Shown piece after piece: positions 13,027-26,105 of a stretch of DNA of 64,000 nucleotides. The DNA is taken from assembly GCF_046630445.1 (NCBI RefSeq), contig NC_092336.1, positions 297,978,001 through 298,042,000 on the forward strand, in the 5' to 3' direction. This DNA comes from Rutidosis leptorrhynchoides (lineage: Eukaryota; Streptophyta; Magnoliopsida; Asterales; Asteraceae). Under the pieces are notes generated by a model, which saw only the letters and a program-made list of their open reading frames with translations, was not told the DNA's origin and did no database searches. The position numbers and the translations under genes are program-made. The stretch's first letter is position 1, and each line of letters opens with the position of its first letter.

Positions 13027-13812
13027 AAAGGACCGGTCCAAATCCACCCGGACGAAGTCTTCAACAGTTGGTCCCATTGCGATGATCGACTCCAAATAAT
13101 ATCTTTAATATGAGTTAATGCACAGCGGAAGATTTCTTTCAAGACCTGAGAATAACATGCTTTAAAATGTCAACATAAAGTTGGTGAGATATAGGTTTGA
13201 TGCTAGCAGCGTTAAAACTATGGACCACAAGATTTTATACATTTAAACATAATACACTCGCAAGTGTATGTAAAAGTAGTTGAGCACTTGGTAACCATAC
13301 TTAACATTTAAATCATCGCAGCATATTCTTAAATAATCGCTACACCGTACCAAGTGTAGTATACAGAAACGAAGTACTGTGCAACCGTTGAAAACTGGTC
13401 GTCCAGCCCGGTTGGGGTTGTCAGGCCCGATAGATCTATCAACAGGATTCGCGTTTACATTCCTCATGTAAATATTAGCTACCAAGTATAAAGAAATATG
13501 CCATGGTACAACTCAACTTATAATTTATTTTTGATCACTTGTGTCCATAACGTAAATCATAAAATGCATGTATTCTCATCCCAAAATATTTAGAGTTTAA
13601 AAGGGACTATATACTCACCTAATGTATTTTGTAGTAAAAATACATATAACATCATTGATCAAGTATAAGGTTGGCATCGGATTCACGAACCTATATCATT
13701 TGTATATATATATTAACACATAATAATATTTAAATAAATATATATTTTGATTTTGATTTTAGTAATATACTCGTGATGTTAAATTTAATATTAATCATTA
13801 CGTATGTATATT

Positions 13813-13817
<5 letters not shown>

Positions 13818-13903
<86 letters not shown>
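13818..13903. repeat. (AT)n microsatellite
   Basis: About 80 bp of AT dinucleotides with a short interruption (ATTT), inside the solo LTR. Confidence 0.9.
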
Positions 13904-13907
<4 letters not shown>

Positions 13908-14454
13908 TATTCTATTAAATTATCATAATAATCTATTATATACTTTATTAAAATATTTTGGATAAGTACTTAATACTAATATTTTTAAATACTCATAATT
14001 TTTAATATGATAACATTTATAATAAATTTGTGTTATATTAAAACGTAAATGAATAAAAAGTATTTTATTAGTAAAAGTAGTATACTTATTATATATACTT
14101 CTATATATTTAAAGTTTGTATCTAATTTTTATAATATCTATCTTTTAGTTTAAGGTCATAAAAATACAATTATATTTTATATACGAAATATAATTAAAAC
14201 TAAAGTTATAGTTAGTAACATTAATTAATATAATAATAATGATAGAATAATACTAATTTTAATACAAAAATAAATTTAAAAATAGTGATACTTTTAGTAA
14301 TAAAGATTATAATAATAGTAATACTGATAATAATAATAACTATAATAATAATTTTCTACTAATGATAATAATGATAATAATTTTTAAAATAATAATACTA
14401 ATAATGATAAGAATTATTATAATACTACCTTAAAGCTTTTCCCAAAAACAATTC

Positions 14455-14518
14455 CTCAGACAAGACTCGAACCTGAGACGTCTCCTTTCCAACAAACACC
14501 CCTAACCATCAAGTCCAT
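14455..14518 (-). promoter_or_regulatory. tRNA-like module with A and B boxes (solo LTR)
   Basis: On the minus strand an A-box-like TGGTTAGGGG (14508-14499) is followed about 35 nt later by a B-box-like GGTTCGAGTC (14473-14464). This is the spacing of an internal RNA polymerase III promoter. The same arrangement occurs twice in each E4 LTR, in the matching place just before the ATT-rich tract. It does not fold into an obvious full tRNA, so I do not call a tRNA gene. Confidence 0.5.
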
Positions 14519-16430
14519 CTTGTTTTTCTGATAATATACCGAACCCAAAACTATATGATTCGTTTATATCCCAGTTAAGCTTGGCCAACAATCACAACAC
14601 AAAAAATTAAATCGCAGCCCACTCTAAAAATCCAAAAAAAAAAAAAATAGTTCGGCCAGAAATAAAATAGAATATAACGGCTCAATTTCTAGTACCCGTT
14701 GTTTCTAGTTCGTTTGACTAAAAAAAATGATATGTTTTCATATGGCCCCATCCACTCTCTTATTCCACTAACAAAATAAAATAAAAAAAATTAAGTGGGT
14801 ATCATCCCCATCTTTATAATTTGGACAGCAACAGCAATATATCATTGAGCAACAATAGTAGTTGGGTTCGTTTGAAACAAAACAGAAAACAAGCATCGAG
14901 TAGCAGTTCGTCTCCATCATTATCAAGCTTCATCGTCTAACTTTCTCGTTTCTAATTATCATTACTATAACGAACATCGTGACACCATTTTCCTCTTCAT
15001 CATCGATATCCTCACCATCGTATATAACCTCACCATCACAGTCAAATCGTCATCATCATAATTGTGATTTATTATCACGTCATTAGTATAATCACAGACC
15101 CATAATCGCGATCATTTCTTCTTCATATACATCATTTCATCACTATCGTTTCAATAGGAACCTTGAACAAAAGCTACAGCAGGCTCTCGGTGGTGGGTAC
15201 AATGATTTACGCGAGTTGTTCCAAAAACGGAGAAATAGAAGTGAGAGAGAAGAGATAGAGAGGTGGTGGTTTACGGTGTGACGAGTGTGAACTATAGCAA
15301 CAGCAAAAATAATAGTGATGATTGTGGTCCTTGGTGGTTATAAGGTGGCGGTGGTGTGGTGGTACAAAAGTGGCCGGTAGTGGTGGAGTTTTAAATGGGT
15401 TTGAGGTGGTGGTTATGGATGGAAGGTGGTGAATGCTCTCGGTGATGGTGAGGTAGATCAGTGACGGTTCAGGGTGATAGTGGTCGATGGTTTAGAGAAG
15501 ACAAGGTGTGTTTAATGGTGATGGGTTTGTTCTCGGATGGAAACATAAACGAAAACAGCAGTAGTCATAGTTTAAAATTGGTACGAGCTTGGAGGTTTTT
15601 ATGGGTTTATGATGGTGTTATAGTGGTGAAGTCGATGAATGGTTTTAAGTGGTGGTTGTTCCAACTTGATGGTGGTGTTGGAGACTTAATCCACAAAAAA
15701 GAAGTTAAGAAATAGAAGTGGTAATGGTTTCTCAATATGCAATAGAACAAAAGATAATGGTAGGTTATGCCCACACTTCATATGTATAAATAAAGATATG
15801 AGGTGTCTGATTGATAATATAAAACAGTAAAAGCCATCGAATTTTCTTTTTACTTTCTAAAGAATCAAATATTTATTAAATAAAATAAAAAAACGTGTTC
15901 TTAGTATATTAAGGAGAATATCAATATCCATAATTAAGGGTCTGCCGACAGTCTCACTAGGGTATTATTTCGGGTTCCGTTGTTAATCAATAACGGATAA
16001 GAGTCTTTAGAAAAATCCTAAAATTTTAAATTAAATAACTCTATTTATTTCAGTCTTTTAGGGTGTAAAATTGGTCATTAATTATATACAATTATTTAAA
16101 TAAAAATTAAATTAATTATGAGCTCCCAACCCCAAGTAAAAATACTAAATGTTAAAATTAAACAAATAGATTCTAATTATATATTTTTTTAACAAAGCTA
16201 TAATTCATATAACTTATTTTCAAATCATATCTCATAATATTCATATATTTAAATATATGTGTACCTATTTATAAATAATGGTTCGTGAATCGTCAGGCTT
16301 GGTCAAAGGGTAACTGATTATCCAAATAGAGATTTCAAACTTTCTAGACTCAACATTACAGATTTTTGCTTATCGTGTCGGAAACATATAAAGATTAGGG
16401 TTTAAATTTGATCGGAAATTTCCGGGTCAT

Positions 16431-16434
<4 letters not shown>

Positions 16435-16484
<50 letters not shown>

Positions 16485-18625
16485 ATAGTCGAATTATATA
16501 CAAATATAAATTAATTAGTTTTTAATTCTATTAAATATCTAAAAATTATAAACATAATTTTTTTTATAAACTTATATAAGCATATAAATCAGCAGAAAAA
16601 TTTATAAAAATAATTCTATTAAGTTTTTTTATTTATTTTTTATCTATCTTTCTTCATATTCTCGGTTTACACAAAAACAAAGTTAATTATGTATAAAATA
16701 CAAATTCGATCTAAATATTTAGATTTATAATTGAAATATGTTCTCTTACTGTTCTAAGTTGTTTTCATGAGTTTCGTACTGTTCTTAACACTTAATACAA
16801 TTTTATTTACAATTTAACATGTTATTTATATAATCCGAAAACATTAAATAGAAAATTATAGATTTAATAGCTATAATGATATATATTCTATGTTTTTATG
16901 ATAGTATAATAATAATATGAATCTAGATCAGATCCCACAAATTTATGAAATATTTATCAATTAGTTTTGTATTTTAATCTTTTTCGGTATATATTAACCT
17001 AAATAAATCTATATAAATTTGAATTAGTTATATATAAAATATGTTCTGATTAAATTAATTAAGTTTAATACTCTACTTTTCTGGAAAAATAATTGTATAA
17101 TTTTATTCGAATTATTTATATATATATATATATTTTTATATATATACATATATCGATTACATATACATACATAGTTTGCTGTTTTTAATTATTTAAAAAC
17201 ATAAAAACGAATTGTAAACCTTTAAAAATAATTTTTCTCAACTCTATAAATTGTAACAGTAATTATCCTAATTCATAAAAATTTTATTTAATTCGTATTA
17301 TATTTATTATATTTATTATTTTTATCTCCCAAAAAAAAGAATTAAAATAAAATAAAAAAGAAAAGATAGAAAACTTACAAAAATTATTTAGGGTTTTGTG
17401 AGCTCCAAATTTTGTGAATGAAAAATTATGAGGCTTAAGGGGGTATTTATAGGGTAAAAAGACTTGGAGAGAAAGAAATAGAATTGTATTTGAAAACAAA
17501 TTACAATTACAATTATAATTTAATTTATTTTTTTTATTAAAATCGGCTGAAGCCTTAGGCAACAAGATTTTTTTATTAAACTAGAATATTCTAGAACATT
17601 TTAATTTGTTACGTCTTTTTATTTATTTATTTAATTACCGATTTTACATAAATATATATTTATATGATTTTTATTATTTATTATATAAATAATTTAATTA
17701 ATTACAATATACTTTTATAATTTATAAAAGTACCACATTTTTTAATTACTTAGTTTTTATTATCAAAAGTACATTATTAGTTAATACATTAATTCATTTT
17801 GTGCATATATATATAATATTATAAGTTAATATAATTTAATTAATATTAGGGTTAGAGTTAATACATGTAATCAATTAATTTTCAAACATTAATTGAGGAC
17901 AAATAACAAAACCTGAATATTAATTACACAGAAAGCAAAAGAAAACTCTAATGGCATTTTAGTCAATTCAGAATGGAAAAGTGAAGGATGTGACATTATT
18001 TCAATAAAACGTTTTTAAATGGATGTGATATCGATAAGATGAAAATATGTTCACCTAGACTTTCTTTACAAATGTTGGATGTTTCTAGATTACGCCCTGA
18101 TCAATTGCCAAATGCTTGCAAATTAATTAATCGGTTCACCAAGAATTCCCTTAAGTAAACACTTCAAACTAGATTACACGACACAGAGTCTCTGTAGCCT
18201 AAGACCTCTAATCTGTGATTAATCAAATTGACTGACTGATAGACCCAAAATGTGATCTAGGGTTCCCTAAGATCAACAATCGTGCCAACTCTCGTTGTAC
18301 ACAATTTATCCCTGCTTTAACTAATTATTTCCTATGATTCAATACCGTCTCCGGTTAAACGCACAAGTATCTAAAACAGTTTAATCAATTTACTTAATAT
18401 GATAGACTCCAACAAACGTCACTAAATTAGACAACCAAATTAATCAATCAACCAAAAGCTTAGAACTTAATGAAAAATTGCAATAGACTCCAATGAAATC
18501 TCTTTCTACTAGACAATCAGAATTATCAATCAATTCAAGAATAAGTATCAACAAGAATAATCAAGTGTTTAAGCTATCAATCATCAAACGTATAATAATC
18601 AATCATAAAAATTACATCCAACAAT
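16435..18625. other. AT-rich intergenic stretch, no gene seen
   Basis: Starts with the second half of the AT microsatellite (16435-16480). The rest is AT-rich sequence with many stops in all frames. 17900-18600 is less AT-biased and reads like decayed genic or transposon sequence, but nothing is recognisable. A short minus-strand frame at 17284-17565 is low complexity and not convincing. Confidence 0.6.
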
Positions 18626-19454
18626 CACTACAAGAAAAATGCTCCTATAGGACCCCCAATTTGGTCATATAAAGCCACTTTATAGGACCTGTGGGCTTGA
18701 TAGGACCTACCAATGGGGGTTGTATCTAACGCGGTCGTATAAAGTATTGAAATTAATAAGTGTCCTAAAAGGTCATAAGATTATGAAACCAATGATCAGG
18801 TCCTATAATATGATTAACAACCACAAAGAAAGGTCCTTAAAATACATATTAGGAGTCACTTTTTGAAAATGAGACATACACAAGATGTCCCAAAAAGTAA
18901 AAAATATGATATAAGGACCAACAAAAGTGTCCTAATAAAAATTTATAATTCATAACGACAAAAAAAATGGTCATATTGTAAAAAAAAAAAAATTACATTA
19001 GTACCAAAAAACCGAGTCCTAATTCAACGATATACTAGTTTGGTACCAAGGAAAAAAGTCCTAATATGTACAAATGTTACTTTAGTACCACATAAAGGGT
19101 CCTAATAAAATTATTTTTAAGGATAGTACCACTAAAAGAAGTCCTGATATAAATTATTGAAACCTTAAAACCACAAAATAGGTCATAATATATAAAGATG
19201 TGATACTTTAGAACCACATAAAATGTCCTAATATAAGAATTTTTAAGATTAGTAGCACTAAAAAAGTCCTAATATAAATATCTCAAAAACCTTAAAACTA
19301 CAAAATTGGTCATAATATATAAAGATATGTTACTTTAGTACACATAAAAGGGTCCTAATATAATGATTTTCAAGGTTAGTACTATTAAAAAAAGTCCTAA
19401 CATAAATAATATTATTAAAATTTAAAATCAAAAATGGGTCCTAATATATAATAA
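18626..19454 (+). mobile_element. CACTA transposon left end with subterminal repeats
   Basis: Begins with the classic terminal inverted repeat CACTACAAGAAAAATG, preceded by AAT. It is followed by many short subterminal repeats around GTCCTAATATAA, TAGGACC and TACTTTAGTACCAC, typical transposase-binding arrays of CACTA (En/Spm) elements. The array continues past Helitron H-G at about 20076-20150. I could not find a matching right end (expected ...TTTTCTTGTAGTG) in the window, and no transposase is readable. E3 and H-G are later insertions. Confidence 0.8.
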
Positions 19455-20075
19455 CTAGTGTTCGAACCCTCGCTTCGCGCCGGGGGTTCGGTTTTTAATG
19501 TATTTTATTGCGTTTAGTTTGTAAAAAATTTTTGTGGCTAACGATGATGTTGTTGAAACGCAACTCGAGTCGAACTAAGGTATAACCCGTGAAAGATTTA
19601 AATGTTATTTAAAATTAACAATATATGTGCATCTCCGCGTTTCGCTATGAAGTTGTCGACTTTTAAAAATTTAACGGGGAATTAACGTGTGTGAAAAGTA
19701 CCCCAAATATTTAGCGTTTTTTAAAAAGCGCCCGTTTTGCGTATAGCTAGTGACATTGTGTTCCTAAATTTATTTCGAGTTTAACGATGGTGGCGGAAAA
19801 ATTTAACTCGTTGCGAGTGCGAAGATATGGCCCGTTGAATATTTGGGTGAAGTTTGTTTAAGATTTTTTATGAGAATGGTTACACTTTACCCCCTGTTTG
19901 GGGGGTGGATTTAATTTTTTGAATAAAGTGTGGGCTAGTTTGTGGTTGAATTTGCACACACAAAAAAAAAGGCAAAAAGTCAAAAATACCCCGGGTACTA
20001 TTCATTTCCCCTGTCTCTTTTAAAATATAAGTATAATATAATATAATATAATATAATATAATAATATGTTACTTT
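19455..20075 (-). mobile_element. Helitron H-G inside the CACTA array
   Basis: Minus strand, 3' end CTAG at 19455 flanked by A. It has a GC-rich hairpin region (GAACCCCCGGCGCG and CGAGGGTTC) about 10 bp inside, a strong contrast to the AT-rich surroundings. Parts (TTAGCGTTTTTTAAAAAG, TTTCGAGTTTAACGATG) match the Helitron at 49113 in the MULE. The 5' end is blurred by a (TATAA)n tract at 20030-20075, so the right boundary is approximate. Confidence 0.65.
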
Positions 20076-21341
20076 AGTAGCATGAAAAAAAGTACTAATA
20101 TAATGATATTATATCAAGTTTATTACGACATAATAATAGGCGTCCTATTAATTCGGATATTCGGTTCCAATTTGGTTATTTGAATCTGGTTCGAATATTT
20201 GGGTACGGTTCGAATAGTCGGATCCAGATCAGATATTTGGGTCTAGTTCGATTAATCTGGTCCAGTTCCAATATTCGAAACCGGTTTGATTTTCAGATTT
20301 TGGGTGGTTTTAACAGATCCACTTTTTATTTAATATGATTATGAACACACAACTAATAATTTCTACTAAAACATATATGAAATAAAACATAATTATATTC
20401 CAATAAATTATTCTCTTAACACGAAAAACACTAAACATAAAAATTTCATAAATAATCCAAAAAATAAAAATTTGAATAACATTTCACAAAGAGAATAAAG
20501 ACAATAAAAAACAACGCAGAACATCGTGGATCAGCATGTATCTTTTTTAATCCAAATGTACCACCTACAGATAACCCATCCATATATGTATAACCATAAA
20601 AGTGCATGTTATAAAATTTTTAATTATCACAAATTTATGGTAGACATACCGATGTGAACGTAGAAGGCCTGCTACTGTCAAAAACAAATCATATGGCCTA
20701 ACCAAATATTCCCATATGTTGGGTAACAAAGCTGACCACTATTTATTTGTTCAATTAAACCGACAACAGTAAATGATCTAAAACACATATATAACATATA
20801 CGCACCTTCATGCTCAAGTCGAGCAGAGACCACAAACAACGTCGAGGAAATGTGCGAACAACATATCAGCCTTCAATTCAGCAAAAACACAACAATGCAA
20901 TCCATACATGTGAACAACACCACCATACTATACGAAAAGAAAAACATCACATTCAAGAAAACTAAAAGTAAAATAAAATAAACATGAAACAATAGCCAGG
21001 TACAGAGTCAACAAACAGCTACAATCTGCACGGATTACCATAAACAATCGTTGAAGACGAATTGAATATAGAACAATACATCAATTAGGACTGTCACTAA
21101 TATATCAAGTTTGAGTAGAAACAATCCAAATATATTACTCGTACAAAAGTGAACGACAAATGTATACTGTAAATTTAAAAGCCTGATAAAGTTGAGAAAA
21201 GGTAACTAACATGTATCAATAATCAATTGTGCAATAATCTGTTGATATACACCTTCCCCATTGACTTTGCTGCAAGTGCCTATTTACAGAAAACATTCCT
21301 TACTGAATGAAAGAATCATGATTCCAGATAATAGAATCTTC
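20076..21341. other. CACTA continuation and unassigned sequence
   Basis: First about 75 bp continue the CACTA subterminal repeat (ATGTTACTTTAGTAGCATG). 20136-20290 is a degenerate repeat rich in TTCGGATATTCGGTTC-like units. The remainder, to the E3 insertion, is unique AT-rich sequence with no recognisable gene. Confidence 0.55.
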
Positions 21342-21346
21342 AAGAA
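21342..21346. other. Target-site duplication of E3 (left)
   Basis: AAGAA, repeated at 28685-28689 directly after the 3' LTR. Confidence 0.95.
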
Positions 21347-22457
21347 TGTAACATCCCGCGTTTTTCCGTTAAATTTATTTTAACGCCGTCTTTTTTTTTT
21401 TTAATAACATCTTTCGTCACCTATATTCGTACACTTCGTTAACTAATGTTCTTGATAATCCCGTTACTCGATTACAACATCTCTCGTTAACTTGCGTTTT
21501 AAAAATATTCGATCGGTTAATTCCCGCACCCGACTACAAACTTGAGGGACTAAACTCGCCAAAGAGCCAAACTAGTTGACTAGGTCAACTAGTCAACTCC
21601 ATCCTCCTCCATTCATTTTCATCTCCACCATCTTCATTACTTCCATCTTTTCTCTCAACCTTCAAACAAAAGATTCATCATCTAATTTCGATTTAGCAAA
21701 CAAACATCAAAACAAACTACATATTCTTGATCCTCTCATCATCCTCTATGATTTGATACTAACTTCATTGATTTTGGGTAACATTTCTAAAACTCTAGAT
21801 TTCTTTAAATTCGTGTTTTTGACTTGAAATGTTGTTAGTTAGTGTCTATGGTTCGTGTATAACATGAATATATGATTTGTATGCTCGATCTTGATGTTTT
21901 GGTGTAACTAGCTTGAAAATGAAAAGTGTATGCTTAATCTTTGATTTTGGATGATCAAATGTGTTAGATTGTTAAAGTTCATGTTTTAAAAGTGTTACTA
22001 GCATCATTAGCTTCATGTTGATGTATAGATTGATTAAAGAAACTTCATAAACGTGATTATTGATTGTGTGAACTTTTGGTTAAGGTTTGATAGCTTTAAA
22101 ACGAACTTTTGATGCGTTGAATGCTCGTTAATGTTATTAATAAGTGTTTAGTTGTATTACATGTTTGATTACCTTCAAAACGGCATATCATATGTATAAA
22201 TTGGATTCCCGGAACTTGAAATGCATTTGATGAACCTAAACTTTGATTTTGAACGCTTAACGACCATTCAACGAGGTTTCTGTTGTCTTAAATGATGATT
22301 TTGATTAATGATATGTGGTTAGTTGTATTCCTTGTCGAAATAGCTTTCCGATGATATAAAATACATGTTCTAATTGTTTGCGGATCATAAAATGTGATTG
22401 TTTGTGTTTTGGTTCGTCCATTTGAGGAATTCAGCAAACAGACCCTGGATGCCAATT

Positions 22458-22580
22458 GGGACGCCGTCCTGACTTTTGGGACGCCGTCCCACTCTTCATA
22501 TTAGGACGCCGTCCTGATTTTGGGACGCCGTCCCACTCTTCATATTGGGACACCGTCCTGATTTTGGGACACCGTCCTGA
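22458..22580. repeat. GGGACGCCGTCC repeat array in E3 5' LTR
   Basis: Six copies of GGGACGCCGTCC or close variants (GGGACACCGTCC), spaced about 20 to 25 bp, separated by TGACTTTT or CACTCTTCATATT spacers. Each unit is itself close to an inverted repeat (GGACG/CGTCC). Repeated in the 3' LTR at 27223-27336. The E2 LTR has a different GC-rich repeat at the homologous spot. Confidence 0.9.
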
Positions 22581-23474
22581 TACACTAAAATGGGCTGTTT
22601 TGCTTGGTAATTTGACGTAAAATGTTTGATATGCTACGGACCTCCGATTAACATGAAACTTTGCCAACATGCTCATATATGATTATATAACTTAGAAAAA
22701 TTGTCGGATACCCGACCCGACCCTGTTGACTTTGATTTTGACCAAGTTTGACTTTTAGTCAAACTTAACTAAACACTTATGCAATCGTTCTAGTCTTTCT
22801 TTTATACTTGATTCTTGCATGAAACTTGACAACGTGATTCACATGCTATACTTTTCGAGTCGTAACGAGCCATAGGACTAATTGAACACATTTCGCCCGA
22901 CCTTGTGTCGTAACCGGTTAATTGATACAACTTACTTGTTTAGGTCAAGGCTAAGCAACTATCATGCACACGTTTACTTGTGAAGTACTTTTATACTCGT
23001 GCACTCGAGGTGAGATCATAGTCCCACCTTTTCAACAACTTTTTATACTTTTAAATTGTGGGCTGAGAAACATATACTTTGTTACATTTTGTACTACTTA
23101 CTTTTATACTTTGAACACAAGTACAAGGAAAACAAACATTCCACAGCGAGTTAGAACAAAAATCCTCAATTCGATTATCATTAGTTACACTTGCAGGGTG
23201 TAAGCGAGAACTTATATTGTGTGGCCATACGGGTTTGACAAACCCTCATTACGGACGGTTCGCTACCGTCTATGGATGAAATATATTTTCGAGAAACAGT
23301 GTATGTTCTAACACTATTGTGATGGGGTTCTATGGAAGGAAACGTTAAGTCTTGATAATTGGGTGCTCGCGAACAATACTTTTGGAATGCAAACGATTAT
23401 GATAATCAACGTTATGGGAATACTAAATCTTGTGGTTCAAAAACAACGTTTATTACAAACACCTATGATTTCAC

Positions 23475-23489
23475 CAACGTTTTTCGTTG
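23475..23489 (+). other. Conserved LTR hairpin (E3 5' LTR)
   Basis: Stem CAACG/CGTTG with loop TTTTT, preceded by TTTCAC and followed by ACA and, 22 bp on, TTTCTCAGG. The closing G-C/C-G pair differs from the C-G pair of the E1/E4/E5 stem, so pairing is kept while sequence changes. Confidence 0.65.
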
Positions 23490-24595
23490 ACAGTTTTCTA
23501 TATGTTTCTCAGGTTCATACTTGGCTATTTGATACATGCTTCCGCGTACACTCATACTTGCTTGGAGTCGAGCATACATGCATACACTCTGATTTCTTGC
23601 TTGGGGTCAAGCATACATACATACATACATACGCTAGTGATAGCACCTTTAGATTCAAACATATTGTTTACATACTTACGCTATTTATAGCAACTGTGAT
23701 TTTCAACTTATATTATGTCGCAAGTTATGTCATTTATACTTTACAATTTTTGTAATCTTAAACTTGTTGTCGAATTGTTTGTAAACTAAACTTTGCAAGT
23801 CTTGTACGTTTCAAATGAATGCGACATAATTTTGGTCAAACGAGTCTCATATAGGGACTACGACCACGTTTCGGGACCTCAGTTAGCGACGCCGTCAATG
23901 ACGATTTTGGTCGGGTCGCCACAGATGGTATCAGAGCGTTGGTTGTAGGGAACTGGGATGTGCATTAGTGTGTCTGACAGAGTCGTTGGGACGCATTAGT
24001 GAATCTAGACTACAACCGGATAGTTAGCCATTGCATTCTGACATACATTGCTATAGATAGCACTTACTTGACTACTTGTGCATTATACTTGAATCATTCT
24101 TAGGCAAACTTTTTAATGGTACCCAACCTTCATCATACGAACTCGTATTCCGTCACTTTTTGGTAACACACGTGAATTCAAGGTTTATACGCGTACGGAT
24201 GACCACGACTTCGTTAGTCACTCTAGTTCGGGAATTCTGATTCCTTGGTTGTTATCCACCCCGTCTCAGCGTACTATCCACGAGTGTTGTAAAGTTACCA
24301 CCACCACTCTAGATGAGTATCGCCATCACTATTTATCACTACGGTTGCGTACTACTCATTATCATGACTCGTTACTCTTTTCATACCTGAATACGTTATT
24401 GTCTGACTCGAACCGCATTGACGTGAACAAACATTTATACACTTCCCTCGGGGAACGCTTCTTTAGAATTGCAGAAATTCTTTCGATTTAATACGAGTCA
24501 CGTTTGAGACGTCGTTACACTTTGTTCATTCTAGATCTTCACAGTTACACGAACTTGATGTTATGGAGTGATGTGGGAATGGAGATATGAGTTAG

Positions 24596-24634
24596 CGTAA
24601 TATAACGACACTCGATCAACGTGGTTATATTACG
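24596..24634 (+). other. Conserved internal hairpin (E3)
   Basis: Perfect 11-bp outer stem CGTAATATAAC / GTTATATTACG, then a G-G mismatch and an AC/GT inner pair, enclosing an 11-nt loop. E4 and E5 have the same mismatch, inner pairs and loop length, but the innermost outer-stem pair is T-A there instead of C-G. Confidence 0.7.
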
Positions 24635-25149
24635 GTAAGACATACCAAAGTTCTAGTGACACGTGATGGTGGTTAGACTCGATCAACCTAAACACCACCA
24701 TGTGCCATGTACATGACTTCATCTATTCATGTTTGGACATCTGAAAACTCCGAAAGTACTGACAACAACCATACCGGGGACACACCTTCGAATATTGTCG
24801 AACCATATTTATGCTTCCGAATGAATGACGAATTCTTTCAACTTCAAACATACGTTATACAAGAATACTATCTCGTCCTCGCACAGTTTTATCAACGAAC
24901 TACAATATACCTGTTATGCTCACACCGAGGTGGAAACTTCTCTCGTATTACACTCGTACTTCCGTATAAGGAAATCTTTGATTCTAAATTTTCAATGGAG
25001 AGATAGACTCTTCACGTTATACTAGTACTCGCCTCGAGGGTGAATAGCCCCGACGAACGTTTTCAGAGACCGATGAGAACTTGCTCCGACAAACGTTTTT
25101 GGAAACAGATAAATCTTTCGCGACGCAAATTTCTTGAGAAATTTGTTCT

Positions 25150-25949
25150 AACTAACGTTTTCGAGTCCTGATGTACCCATTCAAACATACCTTACAGAAA
25201 TGTACCTCATTTCAGATCGAGATTCTTGTTTCACTTCTAGATTTCGGAGTGCTTTTCGAAAAGCCTCGGGACCACGTTTAAACATGAGTACAACACATCA
25301 ACGCATCTCGAAGGGCCAAACAAACATACGATTCAAACCTTGGAAATCATAAAACGAATTCGTGTTATCGAATTCAAAATTTCTTGAGAAAAGTCATTGC
25401 CTTTACTAAATTCTCTTACGCCGATGGTTATCATTCAAGTCTTAACGTCAGACCTTTTGAAATCTTATGTGACCGGAAACGTCATTCTCCTTTTGTAGAA
25501 CCAAGTTAATGATAATCAAACCACCGAACCCGAGCTAATTCATGGAACAACCAAGAAACTTCTTTAACCTCAGAAAGGCTCGAGACGACCGTAGTCGCCA
25601 TAGGAGCTATGCCACTGTTAGACGTAAACTTTTTAAATTCCATGTGGAAAACCGCGTGACGTTAAAAGTCGCACCTTGAAAAGGTGTAGTCCATTTCGGA
25701 AACGTAGAAAGTTATATCCGCGATGTTTTTAGTCCTTTTGAAATTTTGGGGTGTGTTGTGCCCGTTGCTTACCGCTTCGAACTTCCGACTCAAACAAATT
25801 CCGTTCATCCTACATTCTGTGTATCAAACTTAAAGGCGTGTCTTGCGAGACAAGAACTTGTTATCCTCTTCGATGAACTTACTATCAACGATAAACCTCA
25901 CTACCAAGGAGGACCGGTTGAGACTATAAATCGTGGAACCAAACTTTAA
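25150..25949 (+). pseudogene. Ty3 integrase remnant (E3)
   Basis: Decayed integrase read through several frameshifts and stops. The core shows ISDRDSCFTSRF (the second-Asp region of the DDE triad), then YADGYHSSLNVRPFEIL, the linker KARDDRSRHRSYATVRRK and the C-terminal module VPVAYRFELP, HPTFCVSNLKACLA, INDKPHY, which is open at 25746-25949. Everything upstream of the integrase core (RT, RNase H, protease) is missing. The arrangement is that of Ty3/Gypsy pol, which places the element in that superfamily. Confidence 0.88.
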
Positions 25950-26105
25950 ACCAACGTAAAATCACGACTGTCGAAGTTCGTTGAAATACCCGAGGGAGTA
26001 CCTTCACTTATTCGTAGAACCGACAACGCAAGATCTCGAGGAAGAAACAACGACTACTACTTCCAACTAAATTTCGGGACGAAATTTCTTTTAAGGTGTA
26101 GGTAA

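Larger units (their letters stand above)
13025..16434 (-). mobile_element. Solo Ty3 LTR
   Basis: 3410 bp. Minus strand start TGTAATGACCCGG, end GACCGGTCCTTTCA. No PBS follows on the left and no internal region is present; both sides are flanked by TATAT within one AT microsatellite, fitting a solo LTR left by LTR-LTR recombination. It belongs with the E1/E4 LTR group. Inside are the hairpin CAAC-ATAAA-GTTG (13171-13183), the palindrome GATAGATCTATC (13429-13440), an AAT-rich tract (14220-14430) and a tRNA-like A/B-box module (14455-14518). A long stretch rich in GGTGGT (15240-15700) has open frames but no recognisable protein. Confidence 0.85.
21347..23923 (+). mobile_element. 5' LTR of element E3
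   Basis: 2577 bp, TGTAACATCCCGCG start and GGTCGCCACA end. Nearly identical to the 3' LTR (26106-28684), so the insertion is recent. Differences include a CATA microsatellite (six versus four units near 23605), a 6-bp GACTTT indel near 22735 and scattered substitutions. It carries GC-rich GGGACGCCGTCC repeats (22458-22580) and the hairpin CAACG-TTTTT-CGTTG (23475-23489). It is the sister family of the E2 LTR. Confidence 0.95.
23924..26105 (+). mobile_element. Internal region of element E3 (non-autonomous)
   Basis: Only 2182 bp between the LTRs. PBS TGGTATCAGAGC at 23926-23937. No gag, protease or reverse transcriptase. It holds short open frames without recognisable domains (for example 24249-24491), the internal hairpin (24596-24634) and a decayed integrase end (25150-25949), and closes with a TTCGGGACGAAATTTC block and TTTTAAGGTGTAGGTAA before the 3' LTR. 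It is a deletion derivative that must have used proteins in trans. Confidence 0.9.

Noticed and set aside
15461..15715. 84-codon plus-strand frame in the solo LTR
   Set aside because: GGT-rich simple sequence, antisense to the LTR, without recognisable domain.
23363..23755. 130-codon frame in the E3 LTR
   Set aside because: It crosses the hairpin and a CATA microsatellite; the length differs between LTRs (107 codons in the 3' LTR) because of slippage, so it is not a conserved gene.
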